From the NCBI GenBank assembly GCA_016210785.1, contig JACQTN010000324.1, forward strand, positions 1 through 7,202: a DNA stretch of 7,202 nucleotides, read 5' to 3'. The translations under genes were made by a program, and so were the position numbers. Below, one piece after another: positions 1 through 4,998 of this stretch; position 1 is the stretch's first letter; every line of letters begins with the position of its first letter. Source of the stretch: Armatimonadota bacterium (GTDB lineage: Bacteria; Sysuimicrobiota; Sysuimicrobiia; Sysuimicrobiales; JACQTN01). The notes beneath the pieces are model-generated. The model searched no databases. It saw only the letters and a program-made list of their open reading frames with translations, and was not told the origin of the DNA.

Positions 1-29
1 ATCTTCGACCTGGCGACCTCCCACATCAT
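1..29 (-). CDS. rpoA: Probable start of RNA polymerase alpha subunit (partial)
   Basis: Only the first codons lie in the window; the gene runs off the left edge. Reading leftward from tandem ATG codons at 29-27 and 26-24 gives MMWEVARSK, which resembles the usual RpoA N-terminus (M-L/I-E-I-x-R/K-P-x-I). The position just after rpsD is where rpoA stands in the alpha operon of most bacteria. A G-rich AGGGGG tract about 9 nt before the first ATG could serve as ribosome binding site. The same frame stays open upstream to ATG codons at 141-143 and 162-164, so a longer N-terminus rich in Gly, Pro, Thr and Ser is possible, but it would be unlike known RpoA. The 235-base gap to rpsD is unusually long. 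The identity rests mainly on gene order and about nine residues. Confidence 0.5.
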
Positions 30-264
30 CGTCCCCGACCCCCTAGACCAGCCCGGGATCCCGCCCGCGGGACCCTCGGGTGCCCCGGTGGTACCTGCCG
101 GCGAGGTGATCTCCGCCGTGCTGCCGTCCATGAAACGTGCCATCGTATCGCCGTCCTTTTCCATAGTTCGCTCGGTGTCTCGGCCTCCGGAGCTCCCGCG
201 TGCCGCGATCGGCCGGGCGTCTACCCAGGTTTCGCGGTGGGGATCTCGGGCGCGATCGGTGAGA

Positions 265-891
265 TCAGCGGGAATAGAACTCCACGACAAGCTGCTCGTT
301 GATCGGAACGTCGATCTCTTCGCGGGCAGGGAGCGCCAGCACGCGTCCCTCCGCCCTGCCTGAGTCGAACTCCAGCCAACTCGGCCGACCTCGGCCCGTG
401 GCCACGGCGTTCTCCTTGATCACCGGATGCGCGCGGCCCCGCGCGGTCAGGCCGATGACGTCGCTCGGAGCCACGTTGTAGGACGGAATCGTCACCTTCC
501 GCCCGTTGACCGTGATGTGCCCGTGCACCACCGCCTGCCGGGCCTCCTTGCGCGAGGTGCACAGGCCCAGCCGGTAGATGACGTTGTCCAGCCGCGTTTC
601 CAGGAGCTGGAGCAGCCGCGTGCCCGTGATGCCCTTGAAGCGCGCCGCCTCGGCGAAGTAGCGCCGGAACTGGGTCTCCAGCACGCCGTAGATGCGGCGC
701 AGGCGCTGCTTCTCCCGCAGACGCACGGCAAACTCGCTGACCTTCCGGCGCATGGTCTCCGCGTGCATGCCCGGCGGCTTGGCCCGCCGCACCACCGGGC
801 ACTTCTCTGTGTAGCATTTCTCGCCCTTGAGGTAGAGTTTCATCCCCTCGCGGCGGCACAGTCGACAGACCGGTCCGGAATATCTCGCCAT
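265..891 (-). CDS. rpsD: 30S ribosomal protein S4, zinc-binding form
   Basis: Primary 16S rRNA-binding protein that nucleates assembly of the 30S body; in several bacteria it also represses its own operon. The 208-residue product has the family's normal length. The N-terminus begins [12 protein letters not shown], and Cys9, Cys12, Cys26 and Cys31 form the zinc ribbon of the Cys-containing ('C+') S4 type seen in Thermus and Geobacillus. The S4 RNA-binding domain spans about residues 98-162 ([13 protein letters not shown], then [15 protein letters not shown]), and the protein ends in the typical LVVEFYSR. The ATG at 891 is chosen because GGAGG lies 5 nt upstream (897-901); an in-frame GTG four codons earlier lies before that site. 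A 132-base gap separates it from rpsK and holds no gene I can recognise. Confidence 0.97.
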   Translation of the reverse strand: MARYSGPVCRLCRREGMKLYLKGEKCYTEKCPVVRRAKPPGMHAETMRRKVSEFAVRLREKQRLRRIYGVLETQFRRYFAEAARFKGITGTRLLQLLETRLDNVIYRLGLCTSRKEARQAVVHGHITVNGRKVTIPSYNVAPSDVIGLTARGRAHPVIKENAVATGRGRPSWLEFDSGRAEGRVLALPAREEIDVPINEQLVVEFYSR

Positions 892-1023
892 CTGAGCCTC
901 CACTTAACAATACTTGCCAAGATCCTCCGGCCTCGCGTCGAATCGTGCTCGGCCTCCGCGGAGTTCCCTACTTACACGCTTCGCCGACACCCCATTGTCT
1001 GGACATCAACCGGCCGGCGTCGG

Positions 1024-1407
1024 CTATACCCTCCGGCGCTTCGGCGGCCGGCAGCCGTTGTGCGGAATGGGGGTGACGTCGCGGATCAGGCTCACCTCGA
1101 GACCGGCGGCCTGCAGCGAGCGGATCGCGGCTTCCCGCCCCGCCCCCGGGCCCTTCACGAAGACCTCGACGCTACGCACGCCGTGCTCCATGGCCTTGCG
1201 GGCGGCCGACTCCGCAGCCAGGCCGGCGGCATAGGGCGTGCCCTTGCGGGACCCCTTGAAGCCCACCGTGCCCGCGCTGGCCCAGGCCAGGGTGTGGCCC
1301 TGCGAATCGGTGATCGTGACCACGGTGTTGTTGAACGTGGACTGGATGTGGGCCACGCCCGTGGGCACGTTCTTGCGCTCTCGCCGCCGGCCCTTCTTCT
1401 TGGGCAT
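1024..1407 (-). CDS. rpsK: 30S ribosomal protein S11
   Basis: Platform protein of the 30S subunit, near the 3' end of 16S rRNA and the Shine-Dalgarno helix. The 127-residue product matches the family in length and signature: a basic start ([21 protein letters not shown]), the [12 protein letters not shown] core at residues 23-34, [14 protein letters not shown] at 85-98, and the conserved tail [13 protein letters not shown]. The ATG at 1407 is preceded by a strong GAGGAGGG (1415-1422) with 7-nt spacing. It follows rpsM by 62 bases, consistent with co-transcription in the alpha operon. Nothing is missing or unusual. Confidence 0.98.
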   Translation of the reverse strand: MPKKKGRRRERKNVPTGVAHIQSTFNNTVVTITDSQGHTLAWASAGTVGFKGSRKGTPYAAGLAAESAARKAMEHGVRSVEVFVKGPGAGREAAIRSLQAAGLEVSLIRDVTPIPHNGCRPPKRRRV

Positions 1408-1469
1408 CGACGCACCCTCCTCAATGACCTACTCGTCTCTTCCCGATGGGAACCCGCACCCGCGGGACT

Positions 1470-1865
1470 CTACGGCCTGGGCGCCCCGGCGACGGCCTTG
1501 GCCCGTTTGATGCCGACCGTCTTCCGCGGGCCCTTGCGGGTCCTGGCGTTGGTGCGGGTGCGCTGGCCGCGCGCCGGGAGGCCCCGCTTGTGGCGCAGGC
1601 CCCGGTAACACCCGATCTCCACGAGGCGCCGGATGCTCATGGCTACCTCGCGCCGGAGGTCGCCCTCCACCTTGTAGCTGCGGTCGATCACCTCGCGGAT
1701 GCGCTGGATCTCGTCTTCGGTCAGATCCCGCACCCGCGTGTCCGGGTTCACCCCGGTGCTGACCAGAATCTCCTGCGAGCGGCCGAGGCCGATCCCGTAG
1801 ATGTAGGTGAGGGCTACCTCGACCCGCTTGTCCCTGGGCAGGTCCACGCCGGCAATACGCGCCAT
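1470..1865 (-). CDS. rpsM: 30S ribosomal protein S13
   Basis: Head protein of the 30S subunit that contacts the P-site tRNA and forms a bridge to the 50S subunit. The 131-residue product opens with [19 protein letters not shown] and contains [15 protein letters not shown] (a helix-hairpin-helix region) and the conserved tail [20 protein letters not shown]. The C-terminus after [10 protein letters not shown] runs several residues longer than usual ([11 protein letters not shown]). The frame is open further upstream, but ATG 1865 matches the family start and has GGAGGG 5 nt before it. The 213-base gap to rpmJ upstream is long and contains a perfect hairpin and repeat sequence. In E. coli the S4-binding translational operator lies just before rpsM; no match to that pseudoknot was established here. 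Confidence 0.97.
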   Translation of the reverse strand: MARIAGVDLPRDKRVEVALTYIYGIGLGRSQEILVSTGVNPDTRVRDLTEDEIQRIREVIDRSYKVEGDLRREVAMSIRRLVEIGCYRGLRHKRGLPARGQRTRTNARTRKGPRKTVGIKRAKAVAGAPRP

Positions 1866-1911
1866 GGAATCCCTCCGTCCTCCAAGATACCTCTTACCCC
1901 TCTCCCGCGCG

Positions 1912-1940
1912 CCCCAGAAAATGCTTCGCATTTTCTGGGG
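1912..1940. repeat. Perfect 13-bp inverted repeat (hairpin) between rpmJ and rpsM
   Basis: The arms 1912-1924 (CCCCAGAAAATGC) and 1928-1940 are exact reverse complements around a 3-base loop (TTC on plus, GAA in the minus-strand mRNA). The arm centre is AT-rich inside a GC-rich region. It sits in the rpsM 5' leader, 46 bases before the start codon, with no U-tract after it, so it is not a standard rho-independent terminator. Possible roles are an mRNA processing or stability element, a regulator of rpsM, or a dispersed palindromic repeat. Confidence 0.85.
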
Positions 1941-1960
1941 ACCCCGCGCCGCCCACCACC

Positions 1961-1998
1961 CGCCCCCGTGGGGGGCGCCGCGACCTCGGTAAGCGCGG
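1961..1998 (+). repeat. GC-rich hairpin plus R2-family repeat core in the rpmJ-rpsM gap
   Basis: Bases 1961-1977 form a 7-bp stem (CGCCCCC / GGGGGCG, loop GTG). Bases 1978-1998 match 4813-4833 at 18 of 21 positions by hand alignment (pattern CCGCGA, two variable bases, TCGGT, R, AGCGCGG). The element therefore recurs about 2.8 kb away in the adk upstream gap. Similarity fades after this core, though CACGTTG nearby echoes the other copies. Confidence 0.5.
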
Positions 1999-2078
1999 CA
2001 CGATGGTTCACGTTGCACGCCGTCGAACGAGCCGGGTAGGGTGAGGGGGCGAGTCCAGCGGTGTTCCCAGACGCGCTC

Positions 2079-2192
2079 CTACCCCTGCTTCTGCCGGTGC
2101 TTCGGGTTCTCGCAGATCACGAAGACCCGGCGGTTGCGCCGGACGATCTTGCACTTCTCACACATGCGCCTGACCGATGCCCGGATCTTCAC
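2079..2192 (-). CDS. rpmJ: 50S ribosomal protein L36, zinc-binding form
   Basis: Smallest 50S protein, a zinc-ribbon that stabilises 23S rRNA folding. The 37-residue product starts at a GTG (2192-2190) and reads [19 protein letters not shown], ending in [10 protein letters not shown]. The zinc ligands Cys11, Cys14, Cys27 and His32 are all present (C-X2-C-X12-C-X4-H), so this is the zinc-binding form. Length and sequence match the family over the full span. A G-run (GGGGGG) about 9 nt upstream is the likely ribosome binding site. It lies between infA (76-base gap) and rpsM, the standard order. It is short enough to be missed by simple gene callers. Confidence 0.96.
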   Translation of the reverse strand: MKIRASVRRMCEKCKIVRRNRRVFVICENPKHRQKQG

Positions 2193-2268
2193 CGTCCGTG
2201 ACCCCCCGAAATATCTAGTCGTGCCCGCCCGCCGCGGGCCCGCGCCCCGGCCCCAGGACCCGCGCTTC

Positions 2269-2490
2269 TCAGCGGTGCCGGTAGGTGATCCGTCCCCGCG
2301 TCGGGTCGTAAGGGGACAGCTCCACCTTCACCCGGTCCCCCGGCAGAATGCGGATGAAGTGAATCCGCATCTTGCCCGAGATGTGCGCCAGCACCCGGTG
2401 CCCGCTCTGCAACTCCACACGGAACATGGCGTTGGGCAACACCTCGACGACCGTTCCCTCGACCTCGATGACGTCCTTCTTGGCCTTCAC
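2269..2490 (-). CDS. infA: Translation initiation factor IF-1
   Basis: Binds the A site of the 30S subunit during initiation and modulates IF-2 and IF-3. The 73-residue, single-domain OB-fold (S1-like) protein contains the family signatures [20 protein letters not shown], then [19 protein letters not shown] and a tail [15 protein letters not shown]. The start is GTG (2490-2488) with GGGAGGG about 4 nt upstream. The start overlaps the TGA of the KOW gene in a GTGA tetranucleotide, which indicates translational coupling. Length and motifs are standard. Confidence 0.98.
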   Translation of the reverse strand: MKAKKDVIEVEGTVVEVLPNAMFRVELQSGHRVLAHISGKMRIHFIRILPGDRVKVELSPYDPTRGRITYRHR

Positions 2491-2819
2491 CGGGCCCTCC
2501 CGCTGTCCGCCTGTGAACCGCCCTCCGGCCGGAAGGCATCCTCCCCGGAAGCAGCCGCGAGCGCCGCCCGCAACTCTTCGTCGCTCACCCGGCCGCCCTC
2601 CGCCAGCTTGCGGCGGAGGGCCAGGACCACCTCGTGGACCGCCAGGTGCTTCACGTTCTTCTTCTTGGGGCGTTCTGCCGGGCGCCGGTGGCCGTCGGCG
2701 ACCAGCACGAACCCGCCCTCCAGCGTCCCCATGACCAGGTACTTCTCGCCGCGGTCCCGGCCCGCGCGGGAGATCACCACGCGCCCGAGAAGATCAGGTG
2801 TCGCCGAGCGGCCGTCCAG
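2487..2819 (-). CDS. KOW-domain RNA-binding protein, L14e-like
   Basis: Small basic protein with a KOW motif ([15 protein letters not shown], then VLVADG) followed by [11 protein letters not shown]. This pattern is typical of the 'KOW domain-containing RNA-binding / L14e-like' proteins found between map and infA in many Bacillota. The function is presumed ribosome or rRNA binding and is not well defined. A charged helical stretch ([16 protein letters not shown]) and a low-complexity tail follow the KOW domain. The start is uncertain. The GTG at 2780 would cut into the KOW domain and has no Shine-Dalgarno. The open frame extends to residues [10 protein letters not shown], which fit the family's usual lead-in. 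AAGGAG at 2830-2835 lies 7 nt before an ATC (2822) and 10 nt before a CTG (2819). I choose CTG 2819, giving 110 residues. The gene ends in a GTGA overlap with infA. Confidence 0.8.
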   Translation of the reverse strand: MDGRSATPDLLGRVVISRAGRDRGEKYLVMGTLEGGFVLVADGHRRPAERPKKKNVKHLAVHEVVLALRRKLAEGGRVSDEELRAALAAASGEDAFRPEGGSQADSGRAR

Positions 2820-2829
2820 GATGCCTCAG

Positions 2830-2835
2830 CTCCTT
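2830..2835 (-). promoter_or_regulatory. Ribosome binding site of the KOW gene
   Basis: AAGGAG on the minus strand is the only good Shine-Dalgarno near this gene. No ATG, GTG or TTG in the right frame lies within range; only ATC (2822) and CTG (2819) do. The in-frame stop TGA at 2828-2826 bounds the gene on this side. The site therefore argues for a rare start codon. Confidence 0.55.
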
Positions 2836-2893
2836 CTCCGCCCCCCGGCAAGGGCCCCCAGGGGAGCCCTCCGGCCCACGGGTACGCAAATAT

Positions 2894-3661
2894 TTAGTCT
2901 AGCAGGCTCTCGCCATCGAGTCCAGTGAGGATCTCGACCCCGTCTCGCGTCACGACAACCGTGTGTTCGAAGTGGGCCGATGGCGACCCGTCGCGCGTGC
3001 GCACCGTCCACCCGTCGGGATCCATGGTCACCTCCGGGCCGCCCCGGTTCACCATGGGCTCGATAGCCAGCGCCACGCCGGGCTTGAGCAGGTTGCCGGT
3101 TCCCCGCTGGCCAAAGTTGGGGACCTGCGGCTCCTCATGCAGGTTCCGCCCGATCCCGTGCCCCGCGAAGTCGCGCACCACGGAGAACCCCGCGGCCTCG
3201 GCGTGCTCCTGGATGGCCCGGGCGACGTCCCCCAGCCTGGCCCCCGGCCGGACCTGCGCCACGCCCCGCCCCAGCGCCTCCCGGGTCACCTGCAGCAGGC
3301 GCGCGGTCTGCGGGTCCACCTCGCCCGCCGGGACCGTGACGGCCACATCGCCGTGAAACCCGCCGATCAGAACGCCCAGGTCGACGGACACGATCTGGCC
3401 CGGGCGCAGCTTGCGCCGGCCCGGGATCCCATGCACCACCTCGTCATCGATGGAGGCGCAGATGCTGGCGGGAAAGCCCCGATATCCCTTGAAGGAGGGC
3501 ACCCCCCCGTGCCGGCGGATGTACGCTTCCGCCACCTCGTCCAGTTCGCGCGTGGCGACGCCGGGACGGATGCGGACCACCACCTCCCGCAGGGCCTCCG
3601 CCGCCAGTCGGCCAGCCCGACGCATCGCGGCGATCTCCTGCTCGCTCTTGAGGATGATCAT
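2894..3661 (-). CDS. map: Methionine aminopeptidase, type I
   Basis: Removes the N-terminal methionine from new proteins co-translationally; a cytosolic dinuclear-metal enzyme with the pita-bread fold. The 255-residue product has all five metal ligands: Asp94 (VSVDLG), Asp105 (FHGDVA), His168 (FAGHGIG), Glu201 (AIEPM) and Glu232 (FEHT). His77 in VVHGIP is the conserved substrate-site histidine. There is no N-terminal SEC-C zinc extension, so it is the short type Ia form. ATG 3661 (MIILKSEQEIAAMRRAG) fits the family start; an ATG seven codons upstream (3682-3680) or the GTG at -6 is possible, since no candidate has a clear Shine-Dalgarno. The open frame continues well upstream without family similarity. 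It lies downstream of adk in the usual order, but the 215-base gap holds repeat R1. Confidence 0.97.
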   Translation of the reverse strand: MIILKSEQEIAAMRRAGRLAAEALREVVVRIRPGVATRELDEVAEAYIRRHGGVPSFKGYRGFPASICASIDDEVVHGIPGRRKLRPGQIVSVDLGVLIGGFHGDVAVTVPAGEVDPQTARLLQVTREALGRGVAQVRPGARLGDVARAIQEHAEAAGFSVVRDFAGHGIGRNLHEEPQVPNFGQRGTGNLLKPGVALAIEPMVNRGGPEVTMDPDGWTVRTRDGSPSAHFEHTVVVTRDGVEILTGLDGESLLD

Positions 3662-3686
3662 CGGCACCGTCTTGGAGCGCATGCCT

Positions 3687-3747
3687 CTAGCCCGTAAGGT
3701 TGGGTGGACTGGCTTTACGCCACTCCACCCTTCACCACGTGTCCGGA
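3687..3747 (+). repeat. Repeat R1, copy A (hairpin element in the adk-map gap)
   Basis: Bases 3687-3730 match the reverse complement of 4955-4998 at 39 of 44 positions by hand count, with weaker similarity continuing to about 3747. The element contains a stem-loop at 3702-3730 (GGGTGGACTGGC / GCCACTCCACCC, one mismatch, loop TTTAC). It lies in the map 5' leader, ending five bases before the upstream candidate ATG of map. No coding role is apparent. Confidence 0.75.
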
Positions 3748-3876
3748 CGGGGACGACTCTTCGTCGCCCCCATGACCCCCACCCGCGGTAGTGGGAACTC
3801 CACCATACTGGTGATGCTCGGACTCGGCACAGCCGGTCCTGCGCATATAGGCAATGCGGATTTCCGAGACACATAC

Positions 3877-4569
3877 CTAGCCCGCGGCGCCGGGATTGGC
3901 GGACGACGCCTTCGGGGCGCCCACCTGCGGCTTCGCCAGGGCCAGGATGGCCCGGTACAGCGCTTCCAGCCCCTGCTTCCCGTCCACGCGGTGCAAAGCT
4001 CCCCGCGCCCGGTAAAACGCTTCCAGCGGCGCCGTCTGATCCCGGTACACCTGGTGGCGCCGACGCACCACCTCGGGCCGGTCGTCCTCCCGCTGGAACA
4101 CTTCGCCACCGCAGATGTCGCACGCGCCCGCCACGCGGGGCGGCCTGTGGTCCACGTTGTAGATCGCCCCGCAGCGCCGGCAGATGAGGCGTCCCGCCGA
4201 GCGCCGGACCGCGGTCTCCTCATCCAGCTCGAAGTAAATGACGGCCTCCACGGGCCGCCCCATCTCCTGGAGCACGCACTCCAGCGACTCCGCCTGGGGG
4301 AGCGTGCGGGGAAAGCCGTCCAGGATGAACCCCCGCTGGGCGTCGGGCTGACGCAGCCGCTCCGCCACGATGCCCACCATAACGTCGTCCGGGACCAGGT
4401 CGCCCCGGTCCATATAGCTCCTGGCCTGCCGGCCCAGCGCCGTCCCCTGCTCGATCGCCTCGCGCAGGATGTCGCCGGTGGAGATGTGGGCCACCCCGTG
4501 GCGCTCCTGGAACAGCTTGGCCTGGGTGCCCTTCCCCACGCCGGGGGGCCCGAGAAAGATGAGCCGCAT
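3877..4569 (-). CDS. adk: Adenylate kinase, zinc-LID form
   Basis: Catalyses ATP + AMP = 2 ADP in the cytosol. The 230-residue product begins MRLIFLGPPGVGKGTQAKLF, with the P-loop at residues 7-15. The AMP-binding segment HISTGDILREAI (28-39) and DGFPRT (84-89) follow. The LID is long and carries Cys130, Cys133, Cys150 and Cys153, a structural zinc site typical of Gram-positive and thermophile enzymes. Catalytic arginines are present (Arg122/123 and EDDRPEVVRRR, 161-171). The C-terminus has an extra Ala/Gly/Pro-rich tail (about 214-230), making it slightly longer than the usual 215-220. ATG 4569 fits the family start but has only a weak Shine-Dalgarno (AGG, 4 nt upstream). adk normally follows secY; here it is first in the visible cluster. 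Repeat R1 copies lie on both sides in opposite orientation. Confidence 0.97.
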   Translation of the reverse strand: MRLIFLGPPGVGKGTQAKLFQERHGVAHISTGDILREAIEQGTALGRQARSYMDRGDLVPDDVMVGIVAERLRQPDAQRGFILDGFPRTLPQAESLECVLQEMGRPVEAVIYFELDEETAVRRSAGRLICRRCGAIYNVDHRPPRVAGACDICGGEVFQREDDRPEVVRRRHQVYRDQTAPLEAFYRARGALHRVDGKQGLEALYRAILALAKPQVGAPKASSANPGAAG

Positions 4570-4585
4570 TCGGCCTGTTCGACCC

Positions 4586-4601
4586 TCTATAAGGTGTTAT
4601 G
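4586..4601 (-). promoter_or_regulatory. Possible promoter -10 region for adk and the downstream cluster
   Basis: The minus strand reads CATAAC then TATAGA in an otherwise GC-rich region, 17-32 bases before the adk ATG. No good -35 hexamer lies 16-18 bases upstream, so this is a weak candidate. Some promoter is expected here because the next gene upstream ends 425 bases away. Confidence 0.25.
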
Positions 4602-4702
4602 CCGCATTCATGCGCAGGCCCAGCTTGGCAGAGGCCGAGCATCACTTGTGCTCCGGACTCCCACCGTCGCGGGTGCGCCGCGACGTCGGTGCGCTGTGAG
4701 TG

Positions 4703-4750
4703 CGGTGAGCGCGGTAGAGTGGCGCACCTTGCACAGACGTTGAACGTGCC
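4703..4750 (+). repeat. Repeat R2, copy 1
   Basis: Begins with CGGTGAGCGCGGTAGAGTG, identical over 19 bases to copy 3 at 4822, and ends in ACGTTGAACGTGCC, identical over 14 bases to the end of copy 3. The middle differs by substitutions and a one-base shift. The start-to-start distance between copies 1 and 3 is 119 bases. A related CGCGACGTCGGTG lies just upstream at 4679-4691. Confidence 0.8.
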
Positions 4751-4793
4751 GCGCGGTAGAACAGAACACCTCGCACAGAGGTGGCACGTGCCG
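4751..4793 (+). repeat. Repeat R2, copy 2 (diverged)
   Basis: Directly abuts copy 1. It shares GCGCGGTAGA at its left end, CGCACAGA in the middle, and CACGTGCC at its right end, with more substitutions than copies 1 and 3. It contains the perfect 10-base palindrome GGCACGTGCC (4783-4792). Confidence 0.6.
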
Positions 4794-4821
4794 GTGGCGG
4801 GCGCCGTGGGCACCGCGATGT

Positions 4822-4870
4822 CGGTGAGCGCGGTAGAGTGAAGCGCCCTTGCAGGCACGTTGAACGTGCC
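4822..4870 (+). repeat. Repeat R2, copy 3
   Basis: Matches copy 1 at both ends as described there. Its right end forms a 7-bp hairpin, GGCACGT / ACGTGCC around TGA (4854-4870). The preceding CGCGATGTCGGTG (4814-4826) matches 4679-4691 at 12 of 13 positions and also resembles 1979-1991, so the repeat unit includes this leading core. Confidence 0.8.
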
Positions 4871-4937
4871 GATGAGCGCGGTGCCACGACGCGCTTGGGA
4901 AAGCACGTAGCACGTGCCGGGCAAGACCCTTCCCGCG

Positions 4938-4998
4938 TCGGATACTTGGGAGACGGGTGGAGTGGCGCAAAGACACTCCACCCAACCTTGCCGGCTAG
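4938..4998 (-). repeat. Repeat R1, copy B (hairpin element at the end of the synthase gene)
   Basis: Reverse-complement partner of copy A at 3687-3747. It contains a perfect 10-bp stem, GGGTGGAGTG (4955-4964) with CACTCCACCC (4974-4983), loop of nine. The TAG stop of the synthase gene (4997-4995) lies inside the repeat. In that gene's mRNA the hairpin follows the stop by about 11 bases, so it could protect the 3' end or aid termination, but there is no U-tract. Confidence 0.75.

Larger units (their letters stand above)
4570..4994. other. 425-base repeat-rich intergenic region upstream of adk
   Basis: No convincing gene is present on either strand. Short open frames here translate repeated Cys/Arg-rich peptides that merely reflect DNA repeats. 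The region holds three R2 copies (4703-4870), several ACGTGCC/GGCACGT palindromes, R1 copy B at its right end, and an AT-rich patch near 4586-4601 that may be the adk promoter. secY, the usual upstream neighbour of adk, is absent. Confidence 0.7.

Noticed and set aside
427..1608. Long open frame on the plus strand across rpsD, rpsK and rpsM
   Set aside because: It is antisense to three clear ribosomal genes, gives a low-complexity Arg/Ala/His-rich product, and is expected from the high GC content. The same applies to plus-strand frames at 3700-4743 and 4914-6134.
1866..2078. E. coli-type alpha-operon leader (S4-binding pseudoknot) before rpsM
   Set aside because: The position fits, but I could not match the known structure, which is described mainly in gammaproteobacteria; the gap is better explained by the hairpin and R2 core.
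4955..4983. Rho-independent terminator after the synthase-like gene
   Set aside because: The hairpin is strong, but no run of T follows in the gene's orientation, and the same element occurs in the map leader, so it is listed as a repeat.
4608..4985. Minus-strand frames with repeated Cys/His-containing peptides (for example CHLCARC and FNVCARC) that resemble zinc knuckles
   Set aside because: All three frames give repeated peptides because the DNA itself is repeated (R2); none has a good start signal, and codon use is not gene-like.
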